This document shows, one piece after another, positions 21,101 through 35,100 of a stretch of 64,000 nt of DNA. A program made the translations under genes and the position numbers. Numbering within the stretch: position 1 is the stretch's first letter; every line of letters begins with the position of its first letter. The stretch is from Atopsyche davidsoni. Lineage: Eukaryota > Arthropoda > Insecta > Trichoptera > Hydrobiosidae. The stretch is taken from assembly GCA_022113835.1 (NCBI GenBank), contig JAILWY010000006.1, forward strand, positions 62,001 through 126,000, in the 5' to 3' direction. The notes beneath the pieces were generated by a model. The model ran no database searches, had not been told where the DNA came from, and worked only from the letters and a program-made list of their open reading frames with translations.

Positions 21101-24100
21101 TCAGTAAAAATAACGAAATAAATGCACGGTTTAAATTTTTTTTTAAATCACAATTTGCTCCATACAAAATTATATTGTGTAACTTTTAAACCAAAGTAAA
21201 ATTGATTTAATTTTATATTCTTACTCTCTACAATTGATATGTATGTTTTTTTTTTTTAATTTTTACGATGCTAAGTTAAAAGTATTATATCTTAAAAATG
21301 TATTGGCATTTCAAAAGTTCCAAATACATTTTTTTTTATTTTCTATATATATTGATATGTATTTTTAACACCTATTTTTTTACGATTTTCTAAATAATCA
21401 AATCAACATCAATTGAATAACTATATATTTATTTTAAAATCATTCATAAAACACTGGCGTCTTGGGATGTCGCAGAAGGTGTAATGAGATTGTTCGTTGA
21501 AAGCGAATCTACTTAACATGCCAATATAAATGCCATAAAGTAATCAAATGTTGCCAGAAAGAAAAATCGTGACTCGGGTGGAGAGTGCTCCGATTAAAGA
21601 TGGAGTTTGTGTCAGAATGCGGAGCTCCTCTCTCCTTCATCACTCTGTCTCTTTCTAAAAAAAAAAATACATTTTCTAACAGCGTTATACAAATATAATA
21701 TATAAACGTAGCGTGTATATTTCTTTAAGAACGTATTATACAAAATAGTTTCAACAATTAATGTAAATATATATATTATATAATTTTAAATAGCAACTAT
21801 AAAGTCGAAAAAAATATAGCGTTTAATATTAGTTTTACAGCCTGATTTTGTCATATATATAATTTTATAATAAATACATACATACATACATATGAAAATC
21901 ATACAATGAACATATAAAAATATTAATTATATGAGAATGTTCATTCTTTCGGCCCTGTTTGAAAAAATGAATATTCTATCGTGAGAATTGGATACAGCTC
22001 AATTTACCTTTAGGAATTGGTGCCGTGCGTTCGGACTGCTTTGCTATTATATATATATATATACTGAGAAAGTGCTGCCAAGCTGGCGTTTGAAATCTCG
22101 ACTGAAAACGATCACACGGCACCAAAACTCTACATAAAAACCTTTTTTTAAATTTATATTTATTTTCGGTATAAGTGCTGTATGATACAAATAAAAAAGA
22201 AATCACACAGCACATATATAATCATTTTGATTTTGATATAATATATATATAAATTTCAAGCGAACATATTTTTTATTAAATATATATAAAAATTTTCATG
22301 GCATTTATTATGCATAAATAATTTAAAAAGCATTCATTAATTCTACGCAAATTTCTCCGCCATTGATATGTATTCACACCCTTTTATATTTCTGATCTGG
22401 ACGATTCATGATTTCTTTTAATTTTCCCAAACAAATGTATATATTCCAAAGACAGTTCTACAAAAAACCAACGAAGACTGTGTATAAAAGTACGATATGT
22501 TTTGCTTTGTATATTAAATTGACATAGATGTAAAACACCGAGTGCGAAAATATTGACTTCCGACTTCTGAGGACCAGCCGAGGGCAAGAATATCAAAATT
22601 AACATCAACAACCACAAAATGTTACCTTCCTTAACCATCACAGGTATATGCGCATTTTTCAATAATTCGACTTGTATTCCGTGAATTAAACGAAGACCCA
22701 ACCTGCTTTTTAGATTTTAATAATTGAAATTTTTATGCGTGAATGTATATTCAATATATGCTACACAGCTTAAAAAATGTTTAAGCAATGTTTAAATATT
22801 ATATTTTGATTAGAAAGCCTTGTTTAAAATCAATAATACGTCACTGGAGCATTGTATAATATTTTTTTAGTACAGGGAATGTAAACAGCCAAATTTTGAT
22901 AATCGTGTCACCATGTCTGTAGGTTAATTATTTTTTGTTGTTGTCATAAATGAAACTGAGCCTCAGAAGTGGGTTATTTATAAAACTATTACACAAATTC
23001 ATGTGAAATACTTGTTTTTTTGCGGAAACTCAACATGATATTAATATAATCAAAAAAATCTGGCCAGTTGCACGTCGTCCCAGATGAACTATCAATTTGT
23101 TGAATTTCCGTAAAATCAGCAAGCGTCGTTTGAGTAACGGAGTAGGAGGACTTAGCTGTACTTACAATTTAGACTAACAATTAAAGATTCAAAAAATACT
23201 GTCATTTTTTAATAGACTATCAATTTGGTCGAATAGTTTCGACAGACGTCCTCTCGAACGGTCCGATCGTCAGAACGGACTCGTCGAAGCCTCGAGACGC
23301 CGCGTCCTTCAGGGGGAGTCGACTTCAGCATTCACTCTGTCCTGTCAGCCAACCCAGCCTACCTTACGATTACAAGTACGTCGGAGATGATCCCGCCTCG
23401 GTGGGTTGAATCCATCCCCGCTAATCTCTAATATAAGGTACAGTAACTCTTGGATAATAAATATCATCATTATCTTATAAACATTTACTACGTCTAAAAC
23501 ATCGGAAAAGTTTGCACAACATTGATCTCAAAAGTACTTTTGATATGTATTTGATTTGACATATATTTATATTACACATAGGGAAGAAATGCTACGTGGA
23601 AACATCTAGGCGTCGTTAAAATACAGGAAATACAAGACTCCGGGACAACTCGGCCATCCTCGTTGGGAAGGGATTCAATAGAATCTGTATGGGATGACCC
23701 GGCGATCGTTTCACTTGCGAATTGTTGAATTCTCGCACAAATGGCGGTGCATATCGAGGCGATACCATTAGACTGTTCTAGAAATCGCAAAGCAAAGTTA
23801 ACCACGGAAGCCGGAAACACGGACAGTCGAGATGGACCTGGTTCTCTTATTTACAAAACACAAGATTCCTCAGAGACCTTTACAGGCAAAGCGCAGTTTG
23901 CTTCGAGTGGCGTGACGTCACGCGTTAATACATAAATATATATTTGATCGAGAAATGATGATTTGACTATTGTGACTAAGTAACTTATTGGTGTTCGCTT
24001 ATATCTTAAAGTGCCGAGTATTTCCAAATAGAAAGTTCTCATTATTCTGTGCATCTTCTAAAATTCTATAAAAAATGTCTTTAGAGGTTAAAAGTTTAAC

Positions 24101-25614
24101 GAGATATACCAGATACTTTATAATCTCCGATTATTTTTTTTTTATTAAAACCACCTAATACATTAAATATCCAATATGCGATATTTTTATTTTACATGTT
24201 TTATACGTTTTTCCGAATCCTGCTTCCGAAATAGATTTACGTCGAATTGTTCATCGTGGGATCTCTGAAGGCAACGAAAACTGAAGAGTCTCAAAAACTG
24301 TCGTATTTGGGGGGAGATTTTGGAAATGGGAACTAAAGTGGAATCCGGGAATTTACGTCTAATTCTGCACCAACGAAGCAAAGGAACTTTACTTACACGT
24401 ACTTCACTAATTTATCAAACTGATTATGCACTACAGTTACCGTATCTCCACTACGTGTTTGAAAAAAAAAAAAAAAAAAAAAAACGTATCAATATGGAAA
24501 TCACACTACGAGAGGTGGCTTTCTTATATATAGATAATACAAGCAAGCTTCTAACAACGGAAAAGAATGTCACCAATTCTATCACTTGCGCTTGTGTTCA
24601 TGTGTTGTGCTCGCCTCTAATGTAGATGCACGAACAAAACGCTACTACGTCTCAAAAAAAAATCATTGCGTCGATATCAAATGTGCGGTGTGTCTAGTTT
24701 ATATATCAAATGTTCTCCTGTGGGTTCTACGATACTTCCATGGTCTATCGTGGGATAACTCGTGCGTTAACCCTGTATATACAATTCTCAAAGTGAACTC
24801 TCTCCGTTAACTTCATCACTTTAGATATTCCTTCCTCTTCTGTAATAAACATAAAAAATATCAGACTTAACTTTTCCTTCGGACTCAATATTAACCTCGC
24901 GGCGAGAGCGTCTTTCACGCGTTCCGATCTTGACCTTCCGTTTCTTTTCAATTGGTGACGAAGTATGAGACGACCGAGTGGCGTGTTCGGTATTATGCCT
25001 TGCGTATGAACAAAATAACCAATACGTACTAGAAACCATAGTAACTGCTGACTTTAGACACTTCAGGTGGAGTTGATTGTTTCAGAATTACACCAGTAAA
25101 CGACTTGACTGTGAAGAGGGTGTGGGGATAAAGAGTGGTCGGCTGGACCGCCGAGCAACTATGAAATAAAGCGTACAACGATTCTTACGTAACTTCTATG
25201 CATTTTACATATTTTCTCGTAAATATTTACTTTTACGACTAAGTATTATATCCTCGATCTGGATAACAAGTCATCAATAGAGTTTTTATTACACGAATGC
25301 CAAATCTTAAAATCCTTGCTTATCGACCGACTTTCTTTTAAGTCGATTGCTAGAGAGTATAAATAACTCCGTACTTCTTTTGGTGTGGGCGCGAAAGCTG
25401 CCTGGAATTTCTCAGATGTTTCTCAACGGCTGTATTTATTTTCTTGCCAATCTAGATACTTGAGTATTTGAGTTGCTGTTTAAAATAGTACGCGTTAAGT
25501 CAGAGTTGCGCAGTGATCCACTTTAGTAAAAAGCGTCACTGGAATGAATTCCACCAAATACAAATTTCCAAGTCCACGTTTTTTATACTCGAGATATTGT
25601 AACTCAGTAAACTT
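18123..25614. other. Intergenic region between the convergent genes
   Basis: No recognisable gene. It contains many A/T runs, (TA)n and (CATA)n microsatellites near 20065, 21870 and 22050, a GC-rich segment at 23240-23430 and a CRE-like palindrome at 23910-23923. A possible degenerate hAT-like fragment lies near 18750-18840. Confidence 0.6.
23910..23923. promoter_or_regulatory. Perfect palindrome containing a CRE
   Basis: A 14-bp perfect palindrome centred on TGACGTCA, the CREB/ATF consensus, in a GC-richer patch downstream of the prohormone gene. The site is seen; its use is inferred. Confidence 0.35.
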
Positions 25615-25620
25615 TTTATT
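25615..25620 (-). promoter_or_regulatory. Likely polyadenylation signal of prohormone-4
   Basis: TTTATT on the plus strand reads AATAAA on the minus strand, about 340 bases past the stop. It is the nearest plausible signal; AATAAA is common by chance in such AT-rich DNA. Confidence 0.3.
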
Positions 25621-25958
25621 TTCAGGCAATATTAAATTGAGACACTACAAGTGTTAATATAGATATTGTGTACGGTTAAATTTATCTCATTGAATTATTT
25701 AATTATTTTTTTTGAATTGAACGAATCGAGTATACATTTTTTGTAATGCAATGATTTTTTGAGACGGCGGGTAATTAAGTATACTGTTGTATTTTAGACC
25801 ACTTGAACTTGGACAGTTTGCAGTTGGTGTTTTCAGCGACAGGGTGTCTACTTCTTGTAGTTGTAGGTATCATAGGGGAGGTAGCTGTAGAAGCCTCGGT
25901 TGATGGGGGTGTGGGGCAAGGGGTGGAAGAAGTACTCGGAAGCAGGCTCGGGCGCTAT

Positions 25959-26152
25959 TCAGTCGAGGAAACCCGTGTTCACGAGCTTCTCGAGGAAGAA
26001 CTTGACGTCGCCCAGCTCGGAGTCCTTGATGCCCAGGGACTTAAGCATGCCGAGGTCGCCGTTCTCCACCGCCATGAACACGGAGCGGAGGTGCTCGAGG
26101 TCAGAGCGCATCAGGTGCAGGGCGGCTCCAAAGTCCTCGATGGTCTGCGATT
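25959..26152 (-). CDS. Prohormone-4 terminal exon
   Basis: The minus-strand acceptor is ttccag above 26152. It reads ESQTIEDFGAALHLMRSD..., then FMAVENGDLGMLKS and FLEKLVNTGFLD, with stop TGA at 25961-25959. The segment is very strongly conserved in insects. Confidence 0.92.
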
Positions 26153-29100
26153 CTGGAAAATAATTGAATCTGTGATAGCTAGAGTCGGATAACATCCCGC
26201 GAGCACAGTGTAAATACATTTTGACTCATTGCTCTGCTAACTATTTGAAGTGGTTCATTGAGGACTATAGAGAGTCTATTCGCCTATAGAGAGTTGAATC
26301 AATCCTCAAGCGATTGAGGATTGATTCAATAAAGGAGTTTCAACAACTCAATTTCCGTCTTGACATATTTGAAATCGGATTATTTTAGTTCAATTGAATT
26401 ATGATACATTTGGGCGTCAGCAAAGATAATAACAATGCAAATAATATTTCTTCAAATATTTTATTTCATATCGCTATTGTGGTCGAAAGACCGTCCGCTG
26501 TGTAATGTATAGCCTGCGGGACGGGTACATAAATTATCCGAGACATTTCCACACGTGGTTAGTGCTCACTGTCAGGGTTGATAAGATGTCCAGTTCTTGT
26601 CAAGAATATTTTATTTCAGAGACATATATCACGTGTGTAAATACTGAAGAAATTTCACATATATCTTTTTTTCTAAAAAAAAAAAAAACAATTCGTTTCG
26701 AATAAACATTTCAACACAAAGTTGTATCAAAATAATTTAATAGAAAAGAATTTTAAAAAGTATTTCTGTCCTGATCTTCAAAAGGCATAAGTTCGATTCC
26801 TTTCTGCGTTTTATAAAAAAAATATCCAAGGGTTATATGTTCGTTATTATTATGTTAAAGACCCATAGTCTGTAGTCTTTATTGAAGCAAATACATTACT
26901 CAACTTCATGAATTAATTTTCGCATAAATCCATGGAAACCTCGAGTATTGTTCATAACCTATAAACGTACACGCATGTATGTATAGATTAAGTAAACTTA
27001 GGATTTCTCCTGACTAATTGAAATTAACCAAGATATCTTTTAGTTAGGATTAAGGGAACAGACGTTGACTTCACGGAGAGCCATTTGATTATGACAGATT
27101 AGATATTTTATATAAATAAGATTTTTGTTTTATATTCTATCGTTCAGCGTTTATGATGTATAGATCTGTGTGAATCAAATGTTAGATCTAAGAATAATCC
27201 ACGTCAATCACACGGTCTAGAGAGAGGAATAGCAGCTAATGCGGTGAAGGCGCCTTCATACAAGACAATAGAATACTTCCCATTCAATATTTACTCAGCG
27301 AATAAAAATACTGAACCAATTCGACAAAAGAGACAAAAAAAAAAAAAAAAACGAATATGCCGAGAAATGCCAATCCCTTTCTGCGGGAAATCTCAGAGAC
27401 AAATAAGTAAACTAAAATAAGGACAAACCTTTTGCAAAGTTCTCTTCTATCCACTCAAAAAGAAAGGAAAAACACACACAATAAGCTTCTTCAAAATCAT
27501 TATTTGGGTTTTGTATAAGACGCAACAATTGCTTGATATTCGTGTTGTATTATTTTATACCTGGTAGGACGATGTAAATAAGTTTTTTTTTGTTATGGTA
27601 GAATATGTACAAGTATTCTCTTATAAAATAAACCCCTGAAAAATATACGACGTAAGTGGAGTGGTTTTGCGGTACAAAGGATCCTCGGAATTTCAAATAT
27701 AAATGTTAGGCAAATTGTAATGAATATTCATGATTGGACTCGTTTCTTTGCATAGTACTTTCTATTCAAATTGAGGATTTTTTCAGCGTAATAGGAATGC
27801 CTGAACTTTAATTATTTCAGTTTTTTTCAAAGGGTTGAGTTTCAAAGTAAATGTAACGTGTTTATCATGATAAAATAATTTTAATTTTATTCCGTGTTTT
27901 ACAGACAAAAGCATCGTTTTCATAATTCATATTGCTGTTTTATTAAAGTCGTATAATTATAATATTTTAATGTGTGAATCGTTACAAGAAATATATTGCC
28001 TACAATTTTGCTTTGATTGAATTGTTATAAGTTTAACAAGTATTTATAATACATATTTGTTTAGTTAACATTTTGAAATTTCTAAATAAACAGAGGTTAT
28101 GAATGTAACAATGTTACACACACAAATAATGTTAAATAAACAGAGATTGTGAATATTATATACTCCAATACCAAATTTAACGCTATTTATTTATTATATA
28201 TTATATTGCAAGACATCTCCAATAACTATGATTTTAAAATACGTATTCATGATATTTAAACTGTTATCTTCATATTACTGAAAATCATGAAAATGACTGT
28301 TCCAAAGGTAGCGTCGTTTAGCAATTTACTTTCTAAATTTTTCTCGACTCGTCTAATCTACCTGTGAATTTCTGCAATTGCTGATAAAACGGAAAATACC
28401 TCCCCGTGAACTTTTCCTGAAAGCCATTGCCGAACGAAGGCGCCTTATCGATTGCTTGAATTTTTGAGGAAGGCATTTGCTAAATGTGATTATCGAATCG
28501 GGAGTTCGTGCCATTCGTTTTGTTGCCGTACTTTTGGTATCTCTTGTAATCTAGCGTAAAGATAACAGCTGTCTTCAATTGTATTGGCAGACATTCGGTA
28601 GACTCCGTTGCGTAACAGCAGTTGTTTGTTTATTGTCTTGGTTGGCTTGAAATTCGATATATGGATAATTTTAGATATTAGATAATTGTTACTAATATGA
28701 TTAGGCACATTAGTTCATGCATAGAAGATGATCAAAAAAACTCTCAGAAAAATCACGATGATATTTTTCTGAGAGTTTCTTTGATCATCTTCTATGTATG
28801 AACTAATGTGCCTAATCATATTAGTAATAATATAATAAACCCGTAATGGGTAATAAATACGCATCTGATTGACGTCCAATCCAAAAAATAGACATTAGAT
28901 AATTGAGTGATTAATGAATCTATAGATATCCAGGTGATTTTAATTAGAGGAGAAAATTTATAAATAAGTAAAAATATTTCCTTGTGTATGTTTTGATGAA
29001 AAAATGATTTGTATAAATGTTTGAAGATGAAGTTAGAGTGTTGCTTACCAGAGAGGGCGATGGCGACCTTCTCGACACCTCCGAGGGGCGCCAGAGCATC

Positions 29101-32100
29101 CCTTGCCTTGCTCCCGAACAGCTTTTCCAGGTAGTTGGGGCCGTGAGAGGCCAGTAAGGACTGCAGGAACGACGCCGTTTCCTCTACAGGAGGGCGCTTG
29201 GCTGTGGAAATAAAAAAAAAATAGGTTAGTTGCGGTAACGATCTCAGAAAACAGTTCAGCGTATTTAAATTGTTTAAAAGAGGCACATTTGATACTTGAA
29301 AAAAAAAAAAAAAAATTTAAACCCAATTGATCAGTCTGATATATTGAAATTGAAAATACATCCACATATATGAATATTTATTTTATTCTATAATGAAACA
29401 GCAACAAATAAATTTACATGAAAACATGTATATGTTCAATAAAGCAGTAACGTTTCAATATATATATTTTTTACTAACGTTTAAAAAAGTTTTTCACCCA
29501 TTTATTCAATTCCAATCACAATCTGCTTCAAGAAATATCAAAAACAAAAGGGAATGTAAAGAAAACTTGTCTCATACAAAAGCATTTTACATAAAAAAAG
29601 CCCCCAACAATAAACATTAAAAATACGCATTTTTTCATGAAAACACAAGACTTTCCAATAATTTTGTACCATTTATTTACAAAAGTACTCAAAAACGGAA
29701 TAATTTATTTGAAAATATTAATTAAAATTTACAAATTTAAATACTAACTAACGACTCCCGTTATTCGCAGAAGGACTTAAATATTAAATTAAAAACTCCA
29801 GCATTTAAAAAAAAATATATTTCGGGAATATTCGAAATCCCCTTCAGTATGCGAATAAATTTTGAAGATTACCGAAACCTCGAGCAATTCGAAATGTTTT
29901 AATCATCACTAGTTACTGAAATTCTGAATGAATATTTCAGCAGAGATTTGTTAATTGACTCGGTTGTTTTGTGTATTGTAAATGATTTGAATATTTTCGC
30001 GTTTAATTTAAACTTATTCACAGCACTTTAAGGCTTACGGGCTCCTCCGTGCGTGAAAGTTGCTCGGAGGCAGTCGAGTGATTCTACTTGAAATTATTAT
30101 ATATTTAAATTTAAACTTGATTTGAAACGTAAAATAAACATATTTTTCCCATAAAATTAAAAAAAAAGTTTTTTCACTATTTTTGGGACGTTTTTTAAAT
30201 CAAACTTTGCAATACATTGACAAATAATATTATTGTTACATAAATAGTAAGTAGTAGTTAAAAATAAAAATTACAAATGGATATTTTGAATTAAAATTAT
30301 ATAGAGCCACGTGAATTCATTAAAAGGGTTATAGCTAGTATATTGATTTGTGAATTTAATGTTTTACTGATTATATACAATTTACTTATATAGAAAACTT
30401 ACGTTTTAACTATAAATAATTGATTTGAGTGTTACTCTCTTTTGTGTGATACTTTAACATAGGCTCAATTTCTAAATAAATGACTTCATAGTTCGTTATA
30501 CACGAACAAAGAACTATTTCGAATGACGTTTATATTAATAATTTTTTCTGCAGTTTTAAAAAGTAGGATCATCTGTATTTTTTTAATAGATTTTAACCCT
30601 TTCCGACAATGTGTCGGTATGGTAAATTCCTTTGTAACTCCGTTGGCGACTATAGGTCGCCATATTGCACCTTTTATTGTTCACCCTATAAGAAGTCTAG
30701 GTGCGTATTAGAGCAGGTATAAACCCTTTTTGTCAGTTTTGCAAAGTATTCGGACGTATTCACATTGTTGAATTAAAAAAAAAACAAACAAAAAAAGTCC
30801 GAAGCTCAAAGGGTCAAAGTAGTATCAGAAAGTACCCTCAACTTTCACAGCTAACTTACTGAAAATAAGCATTTGCATTATAAACGTCCCTTAATATATG
30901 CAACCTGATGTTAAAATATCTCGACCGAGACGCCGCCTGTACAGTGGTGCTGTAAAGTTTTCAGCCGTTAAGAATTTACACTCGACAGTTATTTCAGTCG
31001 CCCGATCACTGGAGGCGACTGGGTGCGGGGTGTGAGGTGTGAAGGTGCGGGGGTTCCCAGGCCAGGGTCTGGTGACCCCTGGGGACCCCTGGAGACCGCC
31101 TGAAGCTGTGTCGCTGAAGTCCGCCATGTCGCCGGAGGCATCTCGGCCCGAGTTTAAGCGCCGGAAGCCGGGGACGCTGGCTGGCGCCGGAGGAAGTCGT
31201 TACGTCGAAATTCAGCGAGTCGGACTGGCGACAAGTGACATTCATTACGGGAAATTGCCCTGTCGCTTTGCGAACCGGTGTCAAATTAGTCACACTTTTC
31301 GAATTCAAATATCACTGTTCGTAATATTGCATTCAGCTTAAAGTTGGTGGTTACTGACGCAAAGTGGGAAATATGCAGAAAGTAAACAAAAAAAAGTCAC
31401 TTGCACATGTTTCAATGCGGTCTGAAGAAATAAGCTACTCCAGAGTCTATCGAAAAATAATATGCAGTACTTTTACCGGTTCGATCACTCGAGTCGATTT
31501 GAAAACACGAATAAATTGGTAGTCAGTGGGAAATTTTATATTTCTATGAAGAGATGGAGTAGTTGAAATATTATCTGCTTTATTATTAATTCAGATAAAA
31601 CACGTAAAACAGATAAGGGCCCAAGTCCCATACTCGAGTTTTTTTGATCATTTTCTGGTCCGTTTTGTGAAAAATCGACTGCACAAATCAAAAAAAATTT
31701 AAATGCAAAAGTTCCCTTCTTCCGAACAGAATATATTTTTATTTCTTGTAAATTTACTTTTAATATGATAAAATGTGTTTTTTCGATTGAAGTGTAGGAA
31801 TTTAGAGATTCGTCATGTCCCTGTTCCAAGAGTCCTAAACATTTAAAAGTCTTTTTTTTCAATTGGAATTAAAAGATTATATATAAACCCTGTGCGATAT
31901 ATTATTTTAAAAATAAAATCTTAAACAAACTTTGGTTTTGAAAAGTCGTCATTTTATCCAATTTTTCAATGTCTTCAATATTTTATTTTACCCTGAAAAT
32001 GGACGTTAATTAAATAATAAAAAATAGATGAATATAATTTATAGTTTTTTCAATACTCTATAAAAAAATCAATTTTCGACATAGAAAAACAAAGTGACAA

Positions 32101-35100
32101 TTAAATTAATTAAATGATACGATTTCGCCTGGTAAAACGGACTTTTTTGTGGCAGACGGGGGATGGGCACCAAGCATGGATAATTGATACCAAACGTAAT
32201 AATATCAGCAGTATTTAAAAATAAAAATAAAAAATATTAATTTAGTGCGGCAAAGCGCGCTCATCGATTCCGTTACTATTTCCATTACAAAGTCAATATC
32301 CCAGAGGTAAAATACAGTATCCGGTGTTTGACTAATGAGATCAAATTACGAGCCAGTCGGATATAAATCAGCCCGTCAAGTTGCCTGCCTGCGCGCCTCC
32401 GCCATGGCGGGCGTAATCAAACATTCAGGAGTGCCAACGGCAGCCGGCGGAAACGCCCGCCGTTACTTCGGGCGCTTTTTTCTTGTAAATTAGTGAAGTT
32501 GGTAGCGGGGAGGCCCCGGACCGGGTGATTGAGTTACGGGACCCGCCGGGGAACTCCCCGCACGGTGGGGCCGAGTGCCGCAGTACGGGATAACAATAGG
32601 CTTAATTTTCGGCCAAATTAAATTAGTTTTTTTTTCGAAATAAAATTCGAGGAATTTTTTTTGTTGTTGATGTGAACGCTTTTTTTTTATTATTGCGGTA
32701 TATTTTGTCATAATATATTTTTTTTAGTTCCGAATAGTTTTACTGACATTGATTATACAAACTATAATAACTAAGCTATCATCATATTTAAGGCAGTTGC
32801 TTCCAGCTTTTAAATTGCGATTTCGCCAGTCCATTACCTGGCGATTTTTTTTTTTTTAAATTAATTTTTTAGAGAGGGTATATAATTAATCGTTTAATTC
32901 CAGTTGAAAAAAGGACTCTTAAATGTTAAAGATTCTTGTAATACATAACGAAACTCCAAATTCCGACACTTCAATCGGAAAAAACATATTTTTATCACAT
33001 TAAAAGTAAATTGATAAGAAATAAAAAAATCTTCGTTTTGGAAGATCTAACTTTGATATCTAACTTTTAATTTTTAAGATATCTAACTTTTTGCATTTAA
33101 ATTTTTTTGGGTACTTGTCTTTTATCCGACCACCAAAAAACATTGTCCTATTGTTTTGCTTTTTTTTATTGGCAACAGTGTCTATTTTTTGCTTCTTTTG
33201 TTGGCAACAGCGAGTCTCGTCATAGAAATGAAAGTTTTTTTTCAATTTTGTATCATATATTTTACAAGCAATGAAAAAACGGTTATCTTTGACGGTTAGG
33301 TTAGGTTAGGTTAGGTTAATACTTTAAATTAAATAAATAAACAATACGTGTTTTCTCGCCAATAGACACTGTTGCCAACAAAAGAAGCAAAAAATAGACA
33401 CTGTTGCTAACAAAAAAACCAAAACAATAGGACAATGTTTTTTGGTGGTCGGATAAAAGACAAGTACCTTTTTTTGATTAGTGCGGTTGATTTTTTGCAA
33501 CAGGTACGAGAAAATGATCAAAAAACTCGATTATGGGACCTAGACCCTTAAGTGTACACTAAATATTTTCGTCTATATTATTCAATTTTTATTCTTATAT
33601 ATGTATATTTCGAATTTATAATTGAATTAATATATTACATGTAGATTTTTAGATATCTAACTCATTATTATACTGGCACCAATAATTTTGATATAATAAC
33701 AAAAAAATCTATAAAAATTATTCCACATATAAACTACTGGATTTGTCTGAAAAATTTATTGTTTTGTATTTATTATATATATATTGTGGTCGTGCTCTAA
33801 CTTTTTTAAAGGTTTGCTTGTTGCCATTTGTTCCATTGTGCGATCCCTGAGGTATCAGAGGTCAACCGAAGCATCGGGCAGGTCAGTCCCACACCCTTAC
33901 AGTTAAGGGTTATTTCAGAAGGGAGGGCTCGTTACGGCCCCAGTAATATGATAATACTCCGTATAAATGTAGTGTCCCTCCCCGACAGAAGGGTTGCAAC
34001 TTACTTGGAATCTCGTTAAGAAGTTTTGGGAACGTTCTAGAACCTTCACACTGGCTTTATCGTTTTGCATTATTTCATATTGTGTAGGTGTATGTAACAT
34101 CACATACCGTATTCTAAGATGTGAACTTTGCAGAGGCTTTAGATATTGTGATGGGTATTCAAATAGCTTACATTGATATAACACGGGAACTTATTGCATT
34201 AACAAGACTTGTAGTAATTGCTAAGTAAGGTATAAAAACAGATTTACTAAAGTCATATACATAAGTAATTAACTACCTGTCGTCGCGCTGTAATACCTTT
34301 TTAATGATATTCTCTTTAATAGCTTATCTCTTGCGACTTGTTCATGACAGGTATATTCTTGAGATATTAATAAGACAATTATGTATAACTAATTTATATT
34401 TCTATCTCAACAAGAAATTTGTACCATAGCAGCTGAAATACTGAAAGATTTATGGCCGTCAAATATATTGAGATGGCTAGAAAAGAAATCAAATACCCTC
34501 TGCATTGAGATACCGGATAAGTAAAGTTTAAAAAGAAGTTTAAAGCACCTGCACTAGATGAAAGATCTGGAGCCGGGAAACAGGGACGCTGTTCAGGTGA
34601 AAGGGTTCAACTGAAAAGGTGAAGCAGTCTGGGGAGGCTAAAGTTACGGTGGAAGCCTGGGCGAGCGTAACTGGAAGGTAGTTTCATCAGAAAAAAGACT
34701 TTGAAAAATCTCTCAGGAGCAGCCATTAAACCGCTGAGGATATTCATAATGATGTGTAGGACGATCGACATCCGAGAATTTTAATTTTAAGAAAAAATAT
34801 ATCTTATGATTTAAATATAAAATCAATTAGTTGCAAATGACATGTTGCTTAGTTTAAAAATAATAATTTGTTAAATATCTTGGAGTTAATTAAAAAATGG
34901 CTTTAAATTAAGACCACGTGATATTTGGGTAAAAGGTATTATAAACGACTGTCAATGATGTGACTGTTCATCCTGAGGAGGCTCGCGCAGGTGTGGATCT
35001 ACATAAAGGTATTTATAAAATTGTTTTGTAACATAAATATGCAACAAAAATGATAAAATATCAATTTTATATAATTTAATGTAAAAAAAAAAAAACACAC

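Larger units (their letters stand above)
26153..29048. other. Prohormone-4 intron (last)
   Basis: AT-rich. It holds a perfect hairpin (26294-26329), two A-runs (near 26680 and 27335), and a palindromic pair of repeat tails (28690-28860) from the tRNA-bearing family. No other coding signal. Confidence 0.6.
32792..33547 (-). mobile_element. TTAA-flanked MITE, copy 3, with nested insertion
   Basis: Minus orientation. Starts GGCAGTTGCTTCCAGC and ends GGACCTAGACCC, flanked by TTAA at 32788-32791 and 33548-33551. It is interrupted at 33110-33468 by an unrelated MITE with its own duplication, so this copy is older than the nested one. Confidence 0.75.

Noticed and set aside
23572..23820. 82-codon minus-strand frame
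   Set aside because: Cys-rich by chance composition; no signal peptide, pattern or exon borders.
24462..24484. Long A-run as a possible retroposon tail
   Set aside because: No target-site duplication or recognisable body upstream.
25803..26192. 129-codon plus-strand frame
   Set aside because: Antisense shadow of the terminal prohormone-4 exon.
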